NCBI RefSeq assembly: GCF_009857605.1
Contig: NZ_WWCT01000013.1
Span: 62,001-126,000, forward strand
From: Duganella levis
GTDB taxonomy: Bacteria > Pseudomonadota > Gammaproteobacteria > Burkholderiales > Burkholderiaceae_D
Length of the DNA stretch: 64,000 nt
Direction: 5' to 3'
In this document: piece by piece, positions 1-8,239 of the stretch
How positions within the stretch are numbered: the stretch's first letter is position 1
How the letters are laid out: every line of letters begins with the position of its first letter
Program-made: the position numbers and the translations under genes
The notes under the pieces: model-generated
Told to the model about the DNA's origin: nothing
The model's input: the letters and a program-made list of their open reading frames with translations, nothing else
Databases searched by the model: none

Positions 1-1154
1 GCGAACAGGCGTTCCACGCGCGTGGCCAAGGCTTTCGGCAGGTTGTTTTGTGCCGTCACCTGCAAGTCGATGACGATGAAGTCGCGTTCCGCAGCGTCGT
101 GTTGGTCCACTTCTGGGTGCTCGGACAAGGTGAAGTATTCACCAGCGCACAGATCGCGCACGCTGCCTTCGCCGTGAAAGCATTTGGATTCGTAGTCATG
201 CCGCTTCATGCGCAGCTGACCGAGGTTGAATAGGTCCTCGTTGTCGTCGCCGGCATGCGGCGGCAGGATCTGATAATCGTCCAGCGTGGCGGCCAGCTCG
301 TTACCGTTGACGCCTTGGTTGTTACTGCTGTTGGTCGACACCAGCATGAAGTCCCGTCCCTGCGGATTCATATAGTCCCAGCTATGCCGCGCGACCGTGC
401 CGGGTTGCAGGCTGCGCACCGCGCTCCAGGCGGTGATGGTGTCGCGTTCTTCGGTGGCGGCGTCGCGGTGGTAGCGGATGGTGCCAGAAGCGTTCTGGCG
501 CAGGCTGTCGGCATTGTTGAACAACACCAGCGTGTGCATCATCTCGCCGGCGCGGATGTACCAGCCGATGCCGCGCCGTCTGAGCAGGCGGCGAATAAAG
601 GCCGCATCTGACTCGTTGTGCTGCATGGTGAATTCGCGCTTGGGATAGGTACGCAGGTCGAAGGCCTCATCCTTCTCGTGATTGAAGCAGACGCCGAGCA
701 CTGGGCTTTTCTGCCGCCATTCATCGAGGATGCGCTGGACGATCTCTACTTCGTCCATATTGCGGAACACGCGGGTGTTGGTGCGCTTTTCCAGTATCGC
801 CAGCGCGTCGCGCAGCACCAGCTGGTAGCTGGCCAGGCCACCGTCGCTGTCGCCCGAACTGGCTTCAGTGACGATGCCGCACACGCTGCGCAAGTCGCCA
901 CGGTCGGTGACGAAATCCAGTTGGGCCGCCACCGCGATCATCTTCTTCAGCGGCAGTTGCGCATTGGCGGACACGCACAGCACGCGATACTCAATCCCGC
1001 CACAGATGCTTTCCGAGCCGAACACATGCTGCGGCAACAGCATGTCGTCGTTAAAGCCGCCTGGAAGATCAAGACGCAGCCGCAATGGCCGGTTGTCGGT
1101 GACCAGCTCTTTAGCCGCCGTCATGAAGCTGAAAAAATCGCTGTCGCTCTCCAC
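1..1154 (-). CDS. Type VI secretion VgrG spike protein, N-terminal part (gene cut by window edge)
   Basis: Only the first ~384 residues are visible; the frame stays open to base 1. VgrG forms the trimeric spike on the type VI secretion tube and often carries effectors. The translated fragment has the gp27-like N-terminal half of this family: an early FGSESICGGIEYRV stretch, then RSVCGIVTEAS, LRDALAILEKRTNTRVFRN, and MQHNESDAAFIRRLLRRRGI followed by WYIRAGE. The start is taken as GTG at 1154, four bases after GGGAGG; the next in-frame codon that matters upstream is a stop, so no earlier start exists. The gp5-like needle and any C-terminal effector domain lie outside the window. No other type VI genes are visible, so this may be an orphan vgrG island. 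Family call is firm; details of the C-terminus are unknown. Confidence 0.85.
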   Translation of the reverse strand, partial: MESDSDFFSFMTAAKELVTDNRPLRLRLDLPGGFNDDMLLPQHVFGSESICGGIEYRVLCVSANAQLPLKKMIAVAAQLDFVTDRGDLRSVCGIVTEASSGDSDGGLASYQLVLRDALAILEKRTNTRVFRNMDEVEIVQRILDEWRQKSPVLGVCFNHEKDEAFDLRTYPKREFTMQHNESDAAFIRRLLRRRGIGWYIRAGEMMHTLVLFNNADSLRQNASGTIRYHRDAATEERDTITAWSAVRSLQPGTVARHSWDYMNPQGRDFMLVSTNSSNNQGVNGNELAATLDDYQILPPHAGDDNEDLFNLGQLRMKRHDYESKCFHGEGSVRDLCAGEYFTLSEHPEVDQHDAAERDFIVIDLQVTAQNNLPKALATRVERLF

Positions 1155-1294
1155 ACTGCCTCCCGTTAGCTGCGCGAGCCTCCGATGATGTCAGGCTGGA
1201 TAGACGGGATTTTGATGTTAAGCAACTCTAGCTCATACCGGCGCCAAAATTTCCCCATGGCAATCGTTGACAGCAGGCAGGCCGCCGGACGATC

Positions 1295-2785
1295 ATGCTG
1301 CTAATGATCAAACGTGAAAAATTCTGGCGGCGGCCGGGCTGGCTGTTTTGCCTGCTGCTGCCGCTGTTCCATTTTGCCAGCGTCAAGCTGACTTTCTTCT
1401 GCGCCGTCACGCCGGAAAACGCGGTCGTCGTCTGGCTGCCGAATGCCGTGCTGCTGGCGGCGCTGCTGCGCTTTCGCGGCCAGCGCGCGCCGTTGCTGGC
1501 CGCGCTCACCTTCACGTCCGACGTGCTGGCCAACCTCAATGCTTTCCCTTGGTACGAGGCGATTCTGCTCAGCGCCGTCAATGTGCTGGAAGTGACGGTC
1601 ACCTACCAGCTCATGAAGCGCAGCCAGACCTCGCCACGCCTGCACCGCCTGAAAGACCTGGGCAAGTTCATCCTCGCCGGCCCGGTATTCGGCGCGATGC
1701 TGGCCGGCCTGATCGCGGCGGTGGTGCTGCAACAGGTGGGCGGCGCCACCACGCCCTATCTGACGCTGGCGCGCGTCTGGTGGTTTGGCGACGGCCTGGG
1801 ACTTTTAATCTACACGCCGCTGCTGCTGGCCTACACGCAGTCGCAGCACCAGCGCCCCAATCTCACGCGTTGGGACGACGCGGCGCTGGTCACCACGCTG
1901 CTGCTGGCGGTCGCCGTGCTGTCCGCGCACGGTGGTGAGATCGACGGCGTTTCCGTCACGCCGACGCTGCTGCTGCCGGCGGTGGCGGTGATCGCCTTCC
2001 GTTTCGGCGTGCGCCTGACTACCCTGCTGGTGGCGCTGATTTCACTCAGCACCGCGATGCTGATGACTACCGGTTTGAAACCGTTCGGCGAAGTGCCGAT
2101 CCATCTGGAAGTGGTGCGGGCGCAGGAATTCATTCTCACGCTGTGCATCATCGGCATCGGCTTTGCGGTGGTGCTCAGCGAGTTGCAAACGCGCGAGCGT
2201 GAACTGGAGAGCCGGGTGCGCGAACGCACGCGCGAGCTGGAACAATCCAATTCGCGGCTGGCCGACATCAGCGCCACCGACGGCCTGACCGGCATCGCCA
2301 ACCGCCGCCGTTTCGACGAGACGCTGGCGGCGGAATGGAGCCGCGCGCGCCGCAACAAGCAGCCGCTGATGTTGGCGTTGTTAGACGTCGATCTGTTCAA
2401 GCAATACAACGACTGCTACGGCCACCAGAGCGGCGACGACGCGCTGCGGGCGGTGGCAAACGAACTGGCAAAGCAGATGCGTCGCGGCGGCGATTTCGTG
2501 GCCCGCTACGGCGGTGAGGAATTCGCCGTGATCGCGCAGTCGGCCAACGAAGAACATGCACTGGCGATGGCCGAGTCGATTTGCGCCGCGATCGCCGCGC
2601 TGGATCTGCCGCACGCCACCTCGCCGTTCAAAGTACTCACCGCCAGCATCGGCGTGGCGCTGGTGACACCGGCAGAACACCACTCCATCACGTCCCTGAT
2701 CAAGACCGCCGACGTGGCGCTGTATCGCGCCAAGCAGCTCGGCCGCAACCGCGTCGAGCAGGCCGACGTCACCTCAATCGCCTGA
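1295..2785 (+). CDS. Membrane-bound diguanylate cyclase (MASE1-GGDEF)
   Basis: Predicted to make the second messenger c-di-GMP from two GTP. Residues ~10-290 form a multi-pass hydrophobic region resembling the MASE1 sensor domain (for example NAVLLAALLRFRGQRAP and GDGLGLLIYTPLLLAY). A short charged coiled coil (ELQTRERELESRVRERTR, ~295-325) links it to a GGDEF domain at ~330-490. The active-site loop is GGEEF at residues 406-410, a catalytically competent form, and an inhibitory I-site RGGD lies at 397-400, exactly five residues before it, so product inhibition is expected. The start is ATG 1295; another ATG lies three codons on. The 3' end overlaps the convergent AraC gene by 12 bases. The input signal is unknown. 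Confidence 0.9.
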   Translation: MLLMIKREKFWRRPGWLFCLLLPLFHFASVKLTFFCAVTPENAVVVWLPNAVLLAALLRFRGQRAPLLAALTFTSDVLANLNAFPWYEAILLSAVNVLEVTVTYQLMKRSQTSPRLHRLKDLGKFILAGPVFGAMLAGLIAAVVLQQVGGATTPYLTLARVWWFGDGLGLLIYTPLLLAYTQSQHQRPNLTRWDDAALVTTLLLAVAVLSAHGGEIDGVSVTPTLLLPAVAVIAFRFGVRLTTLLVALISLSTAMLMTTGLKPFGEVPIHLEVVRAQEFILTLCIIGIGFAVVLSELQTRERELESRVRERTRELEQSNSRLADISATDGLTGIANRRRFDETLAAEWSRARRNKQPLMLALLDVDLFKQYNDCYGHQSGDDALRAVANELAKQMRRGGDFVARYGGEEFAVIAQSANEEHALAMAESICAAIAALDLPHATSPFKVLTASIGVALVTPAEHHSITSLIKTADVALYRAKQLGRNRVEQADVTSIA

Positions 2786-3544
2786 ACGTCCAGACGCCAC
2801 CCGCCGGTACTGGCTGGGCGTCAGCCCGGTGGTGGCCTTGAACTGGCGCGTGAAAGCGGAATGGTCACCGTAGCCGCAGGCTTGCGCGATCTCCGCCACG
2901 CTGGCGTCGCCGTTCAGCATGCGCGAGGCGGCGTCCACGCGGGTCTGGATAATCATCTGGCGCGGCGTCAGGTGGAAGATGCGCAGGAAGTAGCGCTCGA
3001 TCTGCGCCACCGACATATTGGCGATGCGCGCCAGCTCCGGCAGTTGCAAGGGCTGGCCGTACTGCTCGTGAATCACGGTCACTGCCGCCGCCACTTTGCG
3101 GTAGGCCGGATTCTTCTTGTCCGCCATCGCCAGGTCGCGCGAGATGCCGGTCAGGCCGACGATGCGGCCTTGCGCATCGCGCAGCGCGGTCTTGCGCGTC
3201 AGGCACCAGCCGGGATCGCGGTTGGGATACAGGTGCAGTTCCAGCTGGTCTTCGATGTCGTTATCGCCAGCCAGCACCAGCAAGTCCTGCGCATGATAGG
3301 TCTGGCCGAAAGGATGGGCAAACACCTCGGCCGGCGTGCGGCCGATCAGCGCCGACTTGTGCCGCTGACCGCAACGCTGCACCAAGGTCTGGTTGACCAC
3401 CACATAGCGCCCCTCGCCATCCTTGACGAAGAACACCACGTCCGGCAGTGCATCAAACAGCCCTTCCGCAAAGAAGGGATCGGCGACGGCGGCGCCCAGC
3501 GCGGCACGCGTGGTTTCATGGTTGGCAGTGTGCATGGACTTCAT
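2774..3544 (-). CDS. PAS-AraC family transcriptional regulator, probable hydroxyproline regulator
   Basis: Transcription factor of about 256 residues. An N-terminal PAS-like sensor domain (about residues 15-125, with DALPDVVFFVKDGEGRYVVVN and GRIVGLTGISRDL) is followed by an AraC-type double helix-turn-helix DNA-binding domain (about 165-250; LPELARIANMSVAQIERYF and IAQACGYGDHSAFTRQFK, ending TGLTPSQYRR). The ATG at 3544 is chosen over upstream alternatives because it leaves the 6-bp-arm palindrome at 3546-3561 in the control region; ATG 3535 is also possible. It is divergent from the hydroxyproline epimerase gene with about 80 bases between, the usual layout for a local activator. That it responds to hydroxyproline is inference from this position. 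Confidence 0.88.
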   Translation of the reverse strand: MKSMHTANHETTRAALGAAVADPFFAEGLFDALPDVVFFVKDGEGRYVVVNQTLVQRCGQRHKSALIGRTPAEVFAHPFGQTYHAQDLLVLAGDNDIEDQLELHLYPNRDPGWCLTRKTALRDAQGRIVGLTGISRDLAMADKKNPAYRKVAAAVTVIHEQYGQPLQLPELARIANMSVAQIERYFLRIFHLTPRQMIIQTRVDAASRMLNGDASVAEIAQACGYGDHSAFTRQFKATTGLTPSQYRRVASGRSGD

Positions 3545-3545
3545 T

Positions 3546-3561
3546 CTGCACCATTGTGCAG
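3546..3561. promoter_or_regulatory. Palindrome CTGCAC-N4-GTGCAG between the AraC regulator and lhpA
   Basis: A perfect 6-bp inverted repeat with a four-base spacer lies in the ~80-base divergent control region. Partial matches to the half-site (GTGCG near 3579, GGTGCA near 3588) follow on the lhpA side. Position suits an operator for the adjacent AraC regulator or another dimeric repressor. There is no experimental support here, and AraC proteins more often bind direct repeats. Confidence 0.4.
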
Positions 3562-3626
3562 ATTTCGTCACCCATCGTGCGCAAGCGGTGCAAGACAGGC
3601 AACGGCGGCCAGCCTAAGATTTCAAC

Positions 3627-4559
3627 ATGAAAACCATCTCGATTATCGACTCCCATACCGGCGGCGAACCTACCCGCCTGGTCATCGACGGCGGCCCGGA
3701 TCTGGGCCTCGGCCCGCTCAGCGAGCGCGTTGCCCGCCTGCGCGCCGCCCATGACAACTTCCGCTCCGCCGTCGTCTGCGAACCACGCGGCTCGGACGTG
3801 CTGGTCGGCGCCCTGCTGTGCGCACCGCACGCGTCGGACTGCGTGGCGGGCGTGATCTTCTTTAATAACGTCGGCTACCTCGGCATGTGCGGCCACGGCA
3901 CCATCGGCCTGGTAGCTTCGCTAGCCTTCATGGGCCGCATCGGGCCAGGGCGCCATCGCATCGATACGCCAGTGGGCGTGGTGGAGGCGGAACTGCATGC
4001 CGACGGCAGCGTCACCGTCGACAATGTGGCGTCCTACCGCAGCCGCGCCGCCGTCACCGTCGAGGTGCCGGGCATCGGCCCCGTTACCGGCGACATCGCC
4101 TACGGCGGCAACTGGTTCTTTCTGGTGGCCGAGCATGGCCAGGAACTCAGCGTGCGCAACGTGGAGGCGCTGACCAGCTACACCGTGGCCGTCGCCGCCG
4201 CGCTGGCCGACCAGGGCATCACCGGTGATGATGGCGCGCTGATCGACCACATCGAACTGTTTGCCGATTCGCGCACGGGCGCCGACAGCCAGAGCTTCGT
4301 ACTCTGTCCCGGCAAGGCCTACGACCGTTCGCCATGCGGCACCGGCACCAGCGCCAAGCTGGCCTGCCTGGCCGCCGACGGCAAGCTGGCCGAAGGCGCG
4401 TTGTGGAAGCAGGAGAGCGTGATCGGCAGCGTGTTCGAAGCGTCCTACCGCGTGCGCGACGGCCTGCTGCTGCCGAGCATCCGCGGCAAGGCATGGGTGA
4501 ATGCGCAGGCGCAGCTGATCCTCGATCCGAGCGATCCATTCGTCTGGGGCATACGGTGA
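3627..4559 (+). CDS. lhpA: 4-hydroxyproline 2-epimerase (proline racemase family)
   Basis: Converts trans-4-hydroxy-L-proline to cis-4-hydroxy-D-proline, the first step of bacterial hydroxyproline degradation. At 310 residues it has the usual length of the proline racemase family. Both catalytic cysteines are present: Cys88 in GMCGHGTIG and Cys237 in [10 protein letters not shown]. The MCGHGTIG form, with Cys in both active-site loops, fits an epimerase rather than the Ser/Thr dehydratase variants. It is first in a tightly packed operon: its stop overlaps the GTG start of the next gene by four bases (GTGA), and the downstream genes encode the three subunits that would oxidise the D-isomer. 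Symbol follows the Pseudomonas aeruginosa lhp nomenclature. Confidence 0.92.
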   Translation: MKTISIIDSHTGGEPTRLVIDGGPDLGLGPLSERVARLRAAHDNFRSAVVCEPRGSDVLVGALLCAPHASDCVAGVIFFNNVGYLGMCGHGTIGLVASLAFMGRIGPGRHRIDTPVGVVEAELHADGSVTVDNVASYRSRAAVTVEVPGIGPVTGDIAYGGNWFFLVAEHGQELSVRNVEALTSYTVAVAAALADQGITGDDGALIDHIELFADSRTGADSQSFVLCPGKAYDRSPCGTGTSAKLACLAADGKLAEGALWKQESVIGSVFEASYRVRDGLLLPSIRGKAWVNAQAQLILDPSDPFVWGIR

Positions 4560-5662
4560 ACAATGCCGAAGTAATCGTCATCGGCGCCGGCATTGTCGGC
4601 GCCGCGTGTGCGGATGCGCTCAGTGAGCGCGGGCTGCGCGTGGCGGTCATCGAGCAGGATATCGCCGGCGGCGGCGCCACTGCGGCCGGCATGGGCCACC
4701 TGGTGGTCATGGACGACAACGCGGCTGAACTGGCGCTGTCGGCCTACTCGGTGGCCCTGTGGAAGGACCTGGTGGGCGACCGCCCGCAACGTCACGAATA
4801 CAGCGGCTGCGGCACCATCTGGGTCGCCGCCGATGAAGAAGAAATGGACGCTGCGCTGCAAAAGGCGCACACGCTGTCCGGCCACGGCCTGCTATGCGAA
4901 GTGCTGACGCCTGCCGCGCTGTATGCGCGCGAGCCGCAGCTGCGCGCCGGCCTCGCGGGCGGCCTGCTGGTGCGCGGCGACGGGCTGGTATATCCGCCCA
5001 AGACCACGCGCATCCTGCTGGACCGCGCCATGCGTCGCGGCACCATCACCAAGCGCGCCACCGTCACGGCGATTGAAGACCACGGCGTGGTGCTGAGCGA
5101 CGGCACCCGTCATCAGGCGCAGCACATCGTGCTGGCAGCCGGCGCGCGATCCAGCGCACTGGTGCCTGAGCTGCCAATCCAGCCGAAGAAAGGCCATCTG
5201 GCCATCACCGACCGCTATCCCGGCTTTGTGAAGCACCAGCTGGTGGAGCTGGGCTACATCAAGAGCGCGCATGCCGCCAGCGGCGATTCGGTCGCCTTCA
5301 ATCTGCAACCGCGTCCTACCGGCCAAATCCTGATCGGCTCTTCGCGCCAGTTCGACACCACCGATCCGGCGGTGGAACCGGCCATGTTACAGCGCATGCT
5401 GCGCCACGCCACCAGCTTTACGCCGCGACTGGCGGAACTGAACGTGCTGCGTACCTGGACCGGCTTCCGCGCCGCCACGCCGGACGGCCTGCCATTGATC
5501 GGCCCTTGCAGCGCAAGGCGCGGTTTGTGGCTGGCCACCGGCCACGAAGGCCTCGGCATCACGACCTCCCTGGCGACGGCGCAGCTGCTGGCCGGTCAGA
5601 TACAAAACGAACGCACGCGCATCCCGTTTGCGCCCTATCTGCCGGGACGCTTCCATGCCTGA
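4556..5662 (+). CDS. lhpB: D-hydroxyproline dehydrogenase, beta subunit (FAD-dependent amine oxidase)
   Basis: Flavoprotein of about 368 residues in the D-amino-acid oxidase (DAO) family, with an N-terminal FAD-binding Rossmann motif ([17 protein letters not shown]) and the typical C-terminal stretch [18 protein letters not shown] followed by [10 protein letters not shown]. The start is the GTG at 4556, overlapping the epimerase stop; it places the dinucleotide-binding motif at the very N-terminus as in homologues, whereas an upstream ATG in this frame would add an unrelated tail. With the two genes downstream it matches the three-subunit D-hydroxyproline dehydrogenase described in Pseudomonas, in which this subunit oxidises cis-4-hydroxy-D-proline to 1-pyrroline-4-hydroxy-2-carboxylate. 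A related sarcosine/opine oxidase role is less likely beside an epimerase. Confidence 0.85.
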   Translation: MNNAEVIVIGAGIVGAACADALSERGLRVAVIEQDIAGGGATAAGMGHLVVMDDNAAELALSAYSVALWKDLVGDRPQRHEYSGCGTIWVAADEEEMDAALQKAHTLSGHGLLCEVLTPAALYAREPQLRAGLAGGLLVRGDGLVYPPKTTRILLDRAMRRGTITKRATVTAIEDHGVVLSDGTRHQAQHIVLAAGARSSALVPELPIQPKKGHLAITDRYPGFVKHQLVELGYIKSAHAASGDSVAFNLQPRPTGQILIGSSRQFDTTDPAVEPAMLQRMLRHATSFTPRLAELNVLRTWTGFRAATPDGLPLIGPCSARRGLWLATGHEGLGITTSLATAQLLAGQIQNERTRIPFAPYLPGRFHA

Positions 5663-5912
5663 CGCCCTGATCACCATCAGCATCAACGCCCACGATATCA
5701 GCGTGGCGCACGGCGTGACCGTGGCCGCCGCCATCGCCATGGCGGGCAACACCATTACCCGCCGTTCCGTCAGCGGCGCCGCGCGCGCGCCATTGTGCGG
5801 CATGGGCATTTGCCAGGAATGCCGCGTTACCATCGACGGCCGCGCGCATCAGATCTCGTGCCAGACGCTGTGCGCCGACGGCATGCACGTGGTTACCGGA
5901 GCAACCGCATGA
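5655..5912 (+). CDS. lhpF: D-hydroxyproline dehydrogenase, gamma subunit ([2Fe-2S] protein)
   Basis: Small ferredoxin-like subunit of 85 residues. The cysteines are arranged as CGMGICQECR and, after a short spacer, SCQT, the pattern of the 2Fe-2S domain found in heteromeric sarcosine, octopine and hydroxyproline oxidases. It should pass electrons between the flavin subunits. The ATG at 5655 overlaps the end of lhpB (stop at 5660-5662) and gives an N-terminus of the family's normal length. Its own stop overlaps the next start (ATGA), so translation of lhpB, lhpF and lhpE is probably coupled. Confidence 0.85.
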   Translation: MPDALITISINAHDISVAHGVTVAAAIAMAGNTITRRSVSGAARAPLCGMGICQECRVTIDGRAHQISCQTLCADGMHVVTGATA

Positions 5913-7171
5913 AGCGCTTCGACGTATTGGTAGTAGGCGCCGGCCCGGCCGGACTGGCGGCGGCGCATGCGGCCATGACACATGGTGCGCAGGTCGGCAT
6001 CGTCGATGACAATCCGCTGGCCGGCGGCCAGATCTGGCGCGGCGGCGCCGATGTGCAACCCGACCAGCGCGGGCAGCAGCTGTGGAGCGAATTGCGTGAC
6101 TCCGGCCGCATGATTTTCCTGCCGCAGACGCGCGTGCTGTTCTCGCCGCAGCCAGGCCATCTGCAAGTGCAAACGCCGGGTGCATCGGCCACGCTGCATT
6201 ACAACAAACTGATACTGGCGACCGGCGCGCGCGAGCGGCTGCTGCCCTTCCCCGGCTGGACGCTGCCCGGCGTGACCGGCGCCGGCGGCTTGCAGGCGCT
6301 GTCCAAGGGCGGCTATCCGCTGCAAGGCAAGCGGGTGGTGGTGGCGGGCAGCGGTCCGCTGCTGCTGGCTGCCGCCGCCACCTTGCGAAGCAAAGGCGCG
6401 CAGATCGTCGCGATCGTCGAGCAGGCCGCCACGCCGGCGCTGCTGCGCTTCGGTATCGGCCTGCTGGCGGCGCCGTCCAAAATCACGCAAGCACTGCATC
6501 TGGGTACGCAACTGCGCGGCGTGCCGTATCTGCGCAACAGCTACGTACTGTCGGCACAGGGCGACGGCACGCTGCAATCGGTGCAGATTCAACGCACCGG
6601 CGTGCCGGAAGTCGAAACCCTGCAATGCGATTACCTGGCCTGCGGTTACGGCCTGCTGCCGAATGTGGAACTGGCGCAGGCGCTGGGCTGCGCCACCGCT
6701 TCGCATAACGGCCAGACCGTGGTCAAGGTCGACCATATGCAGCGCACCACCGTGCCGGATATCTACTGCGCCGGCGAAGGCACCGGCGTGGGCGGGGTTG
6801 ACCTGGCGCTGGCCGAAGGCCACATCGCCGGACTGGCCGCCAGCGGTCACGCCAACGAAACGCAGGAAGCCATGGGCCGCCGCGCGCACTGGAGAAAATT
6901 CGCCGACCGTCTGGCACGCGCATTTGCGCTGCGTTCGGAACTGCGCACACTGGCCGGCGACGACACCATCGTCTGCCGCTGCGAAGACGTCTGCCACGGC
7001 GACCTGCGCACCCACACCGGCTGGCGCAGCGCCAAGCTGCAAACCCGCTGCGGCATGGGGCCGTGCCAGGGACGCATCTGCGGCGGCGCCACCGAAGTGC
7101 TGTACGGCTGGCGTCCCGACGCGGTGCGCCTGCCGATTTCGCCGGCACGCATCGCCAGCATCATCGAGTAA
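5909..7171 (+). CDS. lhpE: D-hydroxyproline dehydrogenase, alpha subunit (FAD/NAD(P)-binding, BFD-like 2Fe-2S domain)
   Basis: Flavoprotein of 420 residues. An N-terminal FAD site (VLVVGAGPAGLAAAHAA), a middle NAD(P)-binding Rossmann motif (RVVVAGSGPLLLAAA, about residue 140) and the GEGTGVGGVDLALAEGHIAG segment are typical of the alpha subunit of heteromeric amino acid dehydrogenases. The C-terminal ~70 residues form a BFD-like 2Fe-2S domain with four cysteines (CRCEDV and CGMGPCQGRIC). The ATG at 5909 overlaps the lhpF stop. It is the last gene of the operon here: the deaminase and semialdehyde dehydrogenase needed to reach 2-oxoglutarate are not in this window, so they must be encoded elsewhere. 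Confidence 0.87.
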   Translation: MKRFDVLVVGAGPAGLAAAHAAMTHGAQVGIVDDNPLAGGQIWRGGADVQPDQRGQQLWSELRDSGRMIFLPQTRVLFSPQPGHLQVQTPGASATLHYNKLILATGARERLLPFPGWTLPGVTGAGGLQALSKGGYPLQGKRVVVAGSGPLLLAAAATLRSKGAQIVAIVEQAATPALLRFGIGLLAAPSKITQALHLGTQLRGVPYLRNSYVLSAQGDGTLQSVQIQRTGVPEVETLQCDYLACGYGLLPNVELAQALGCATASHNGQTVVKVDHMQRTTVPDIYCAGEGTGVGGVDLALAEGHIAGLAASGHANETQEAMGRRAHWRKFADRLARAFALRSELRTLAGDDTIVCRCEDVCHGDLRTHTGWRSAKLQTRCGMGPCQGRICGGATEVLYGWRPDAVRLPISPARIASIIE

Positions 7172-7177
7172 TCTTCG

Positions 7178-8170
7178 TTAATTGCGCTTGATGGTCGAGC
7201 TACGCAGGATCAGTTGTGGCTCGACCATGGTGGTGGACGGCGCTTCCTTGCCGTCGATGGTGGCGATCAGTTTTTCCATCGCGATGGCGCCCATGCGTTC
7301 ACTTTGCAGGTCCACCGTGGTCAATGGCGGCGAGGTGTATAGGCCGTAGTGGATGTTGTCGAAGCCTGCCACCGACATATCCTCCGGCAGCTTGAAGCCC
7401 AGCGACTGCGCGGCTTTCATGAAGCCCAGCGCCATCAGATCGTTGTAGCAGATCAGCGCATCCGGATGTTCGGCGCCCAGCATGATGGCCGAGCATACGC
7501 GTTCGCCTTCGGCCGCTGTCGGCGCGCTGCCTTCGTGCATGGTCAGTTCCAGGCCATGCGCGGCCAGGCATTCGCGGATGCCGCCCAGGCGTTCCTCGTC
7601 GCGGCGCGAACGGGGAAAGCTCAGATAGGCGATACGCTGGTGGCCCAGCGAGATCAGGTGACGCGTCAGCATGTAGGCGCCGCGATGGTCGTCGCTGATC
7701 ACCCACGGAATCTCCAGCCGGTTCAAACGGCCGAAGAACACCAGCGGCTTGCCCAGTTCCGTCATCCAGTCCATTTCCGATTCCAGCATGCGCGAGAAGA
7801 CGATCATGCCGTCCACGCGGCGGCTCAACGCTTCCAGCAACGGGCGTTCGCGGCCGGGATTTTCTTCGGTGTCGACCAGCAGCAGCGTGTAGCCATGGGC
7901 CAGCGCCACGCGGTTGGCGCCCTTGACGATGCTGGTGAAGTGCGGGTTGCTGACGTCCAGCACCGACAGGCCGATGCTCTTGGTGCGGCCGGTAATCATG
8001 GAGGCCGCCAGAGGATTGGAACGGTAGCCCAGTTTGGCAATCACCTCCGTGATGGTCGCTTCCACCGCCGGCGAGAACCGCTGCGCGCCGTTGACGAACT
8101 TGGAGACGGTGGCTGTCGAAACGCCGGCGGCGGCGGCGACGTCACGGATGGTGGCTACGTTTTTTTTCAT
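7178..8170 (-). CDS. LacI family transcriptional repressor
   Basis: Regulator of about 330 residues. The N-terminal LacI helix-turn-helix is clear (TIRDVAAAAGVSTATVSKFV followed by NGAQRFSPAVEATI), then a periplasmic-binding-protein-like ligand domain with family signatures such as GLSVLDVSNPHFTSIVKGA, DALICYNDLMALG and SVAGFDNIHYG. The ATG at 8170 is preferred because it places the helix-turn-helix at the usual distance; an ATG seven codons upstream is possible. It is the last gene of a same-strand set with the aldose 1-epimerase and the hexuronate-type transporter, so it probably responds to a sugar or sugar acid handled by those two. Its operators are not identified, but the inverted repeats upstream of the transporter (10767-10877) are candidates. 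Confidence 0.9.
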   Translation of the reverse strand: MKKNVATIRDVAAAAGVSTATVSKFVNGAQRFSPAVEATITEVIAKLGYRSNPLAASMITGRTKSIGLSVLDVSNPHFTSIVKGANRVALAHGYTLLLVDTEENPGRERPLLEALSRRVDGMIVFSRMLESEMDWMTELGKPLVFFGRLNRLEIPWVISDDHRGAYMLTRHLISLGHQRIAYLSFPRSRRDEERLGGIRECLAAHGLELTMHEGSAPTAAEGERVCSAIMLGAEHPDALICYNDLMALGFMKAAQSLGFKLPEDMSVAGFDNIHYGLYTSPPLTTVDLQSERMGAIAMEKLIATIDGKEAPSTTMVEPQLILRSSTIKRN

Positions 8171-8239
8171 GATCAGACTGTCGGAAAGCATGGCGCATGC
8201 TGCACCAAAGGGACGATCTTATCATGACGGCATGATTAT

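Noticed and set aside
7178-8170. LacI protein as the regulator of the hydroxyproline operon
   Set aside because: It is convergent with that operon and shares strand and neighbourhood with the sugar transporter set; the PAS-AraC gene is the better candidate.
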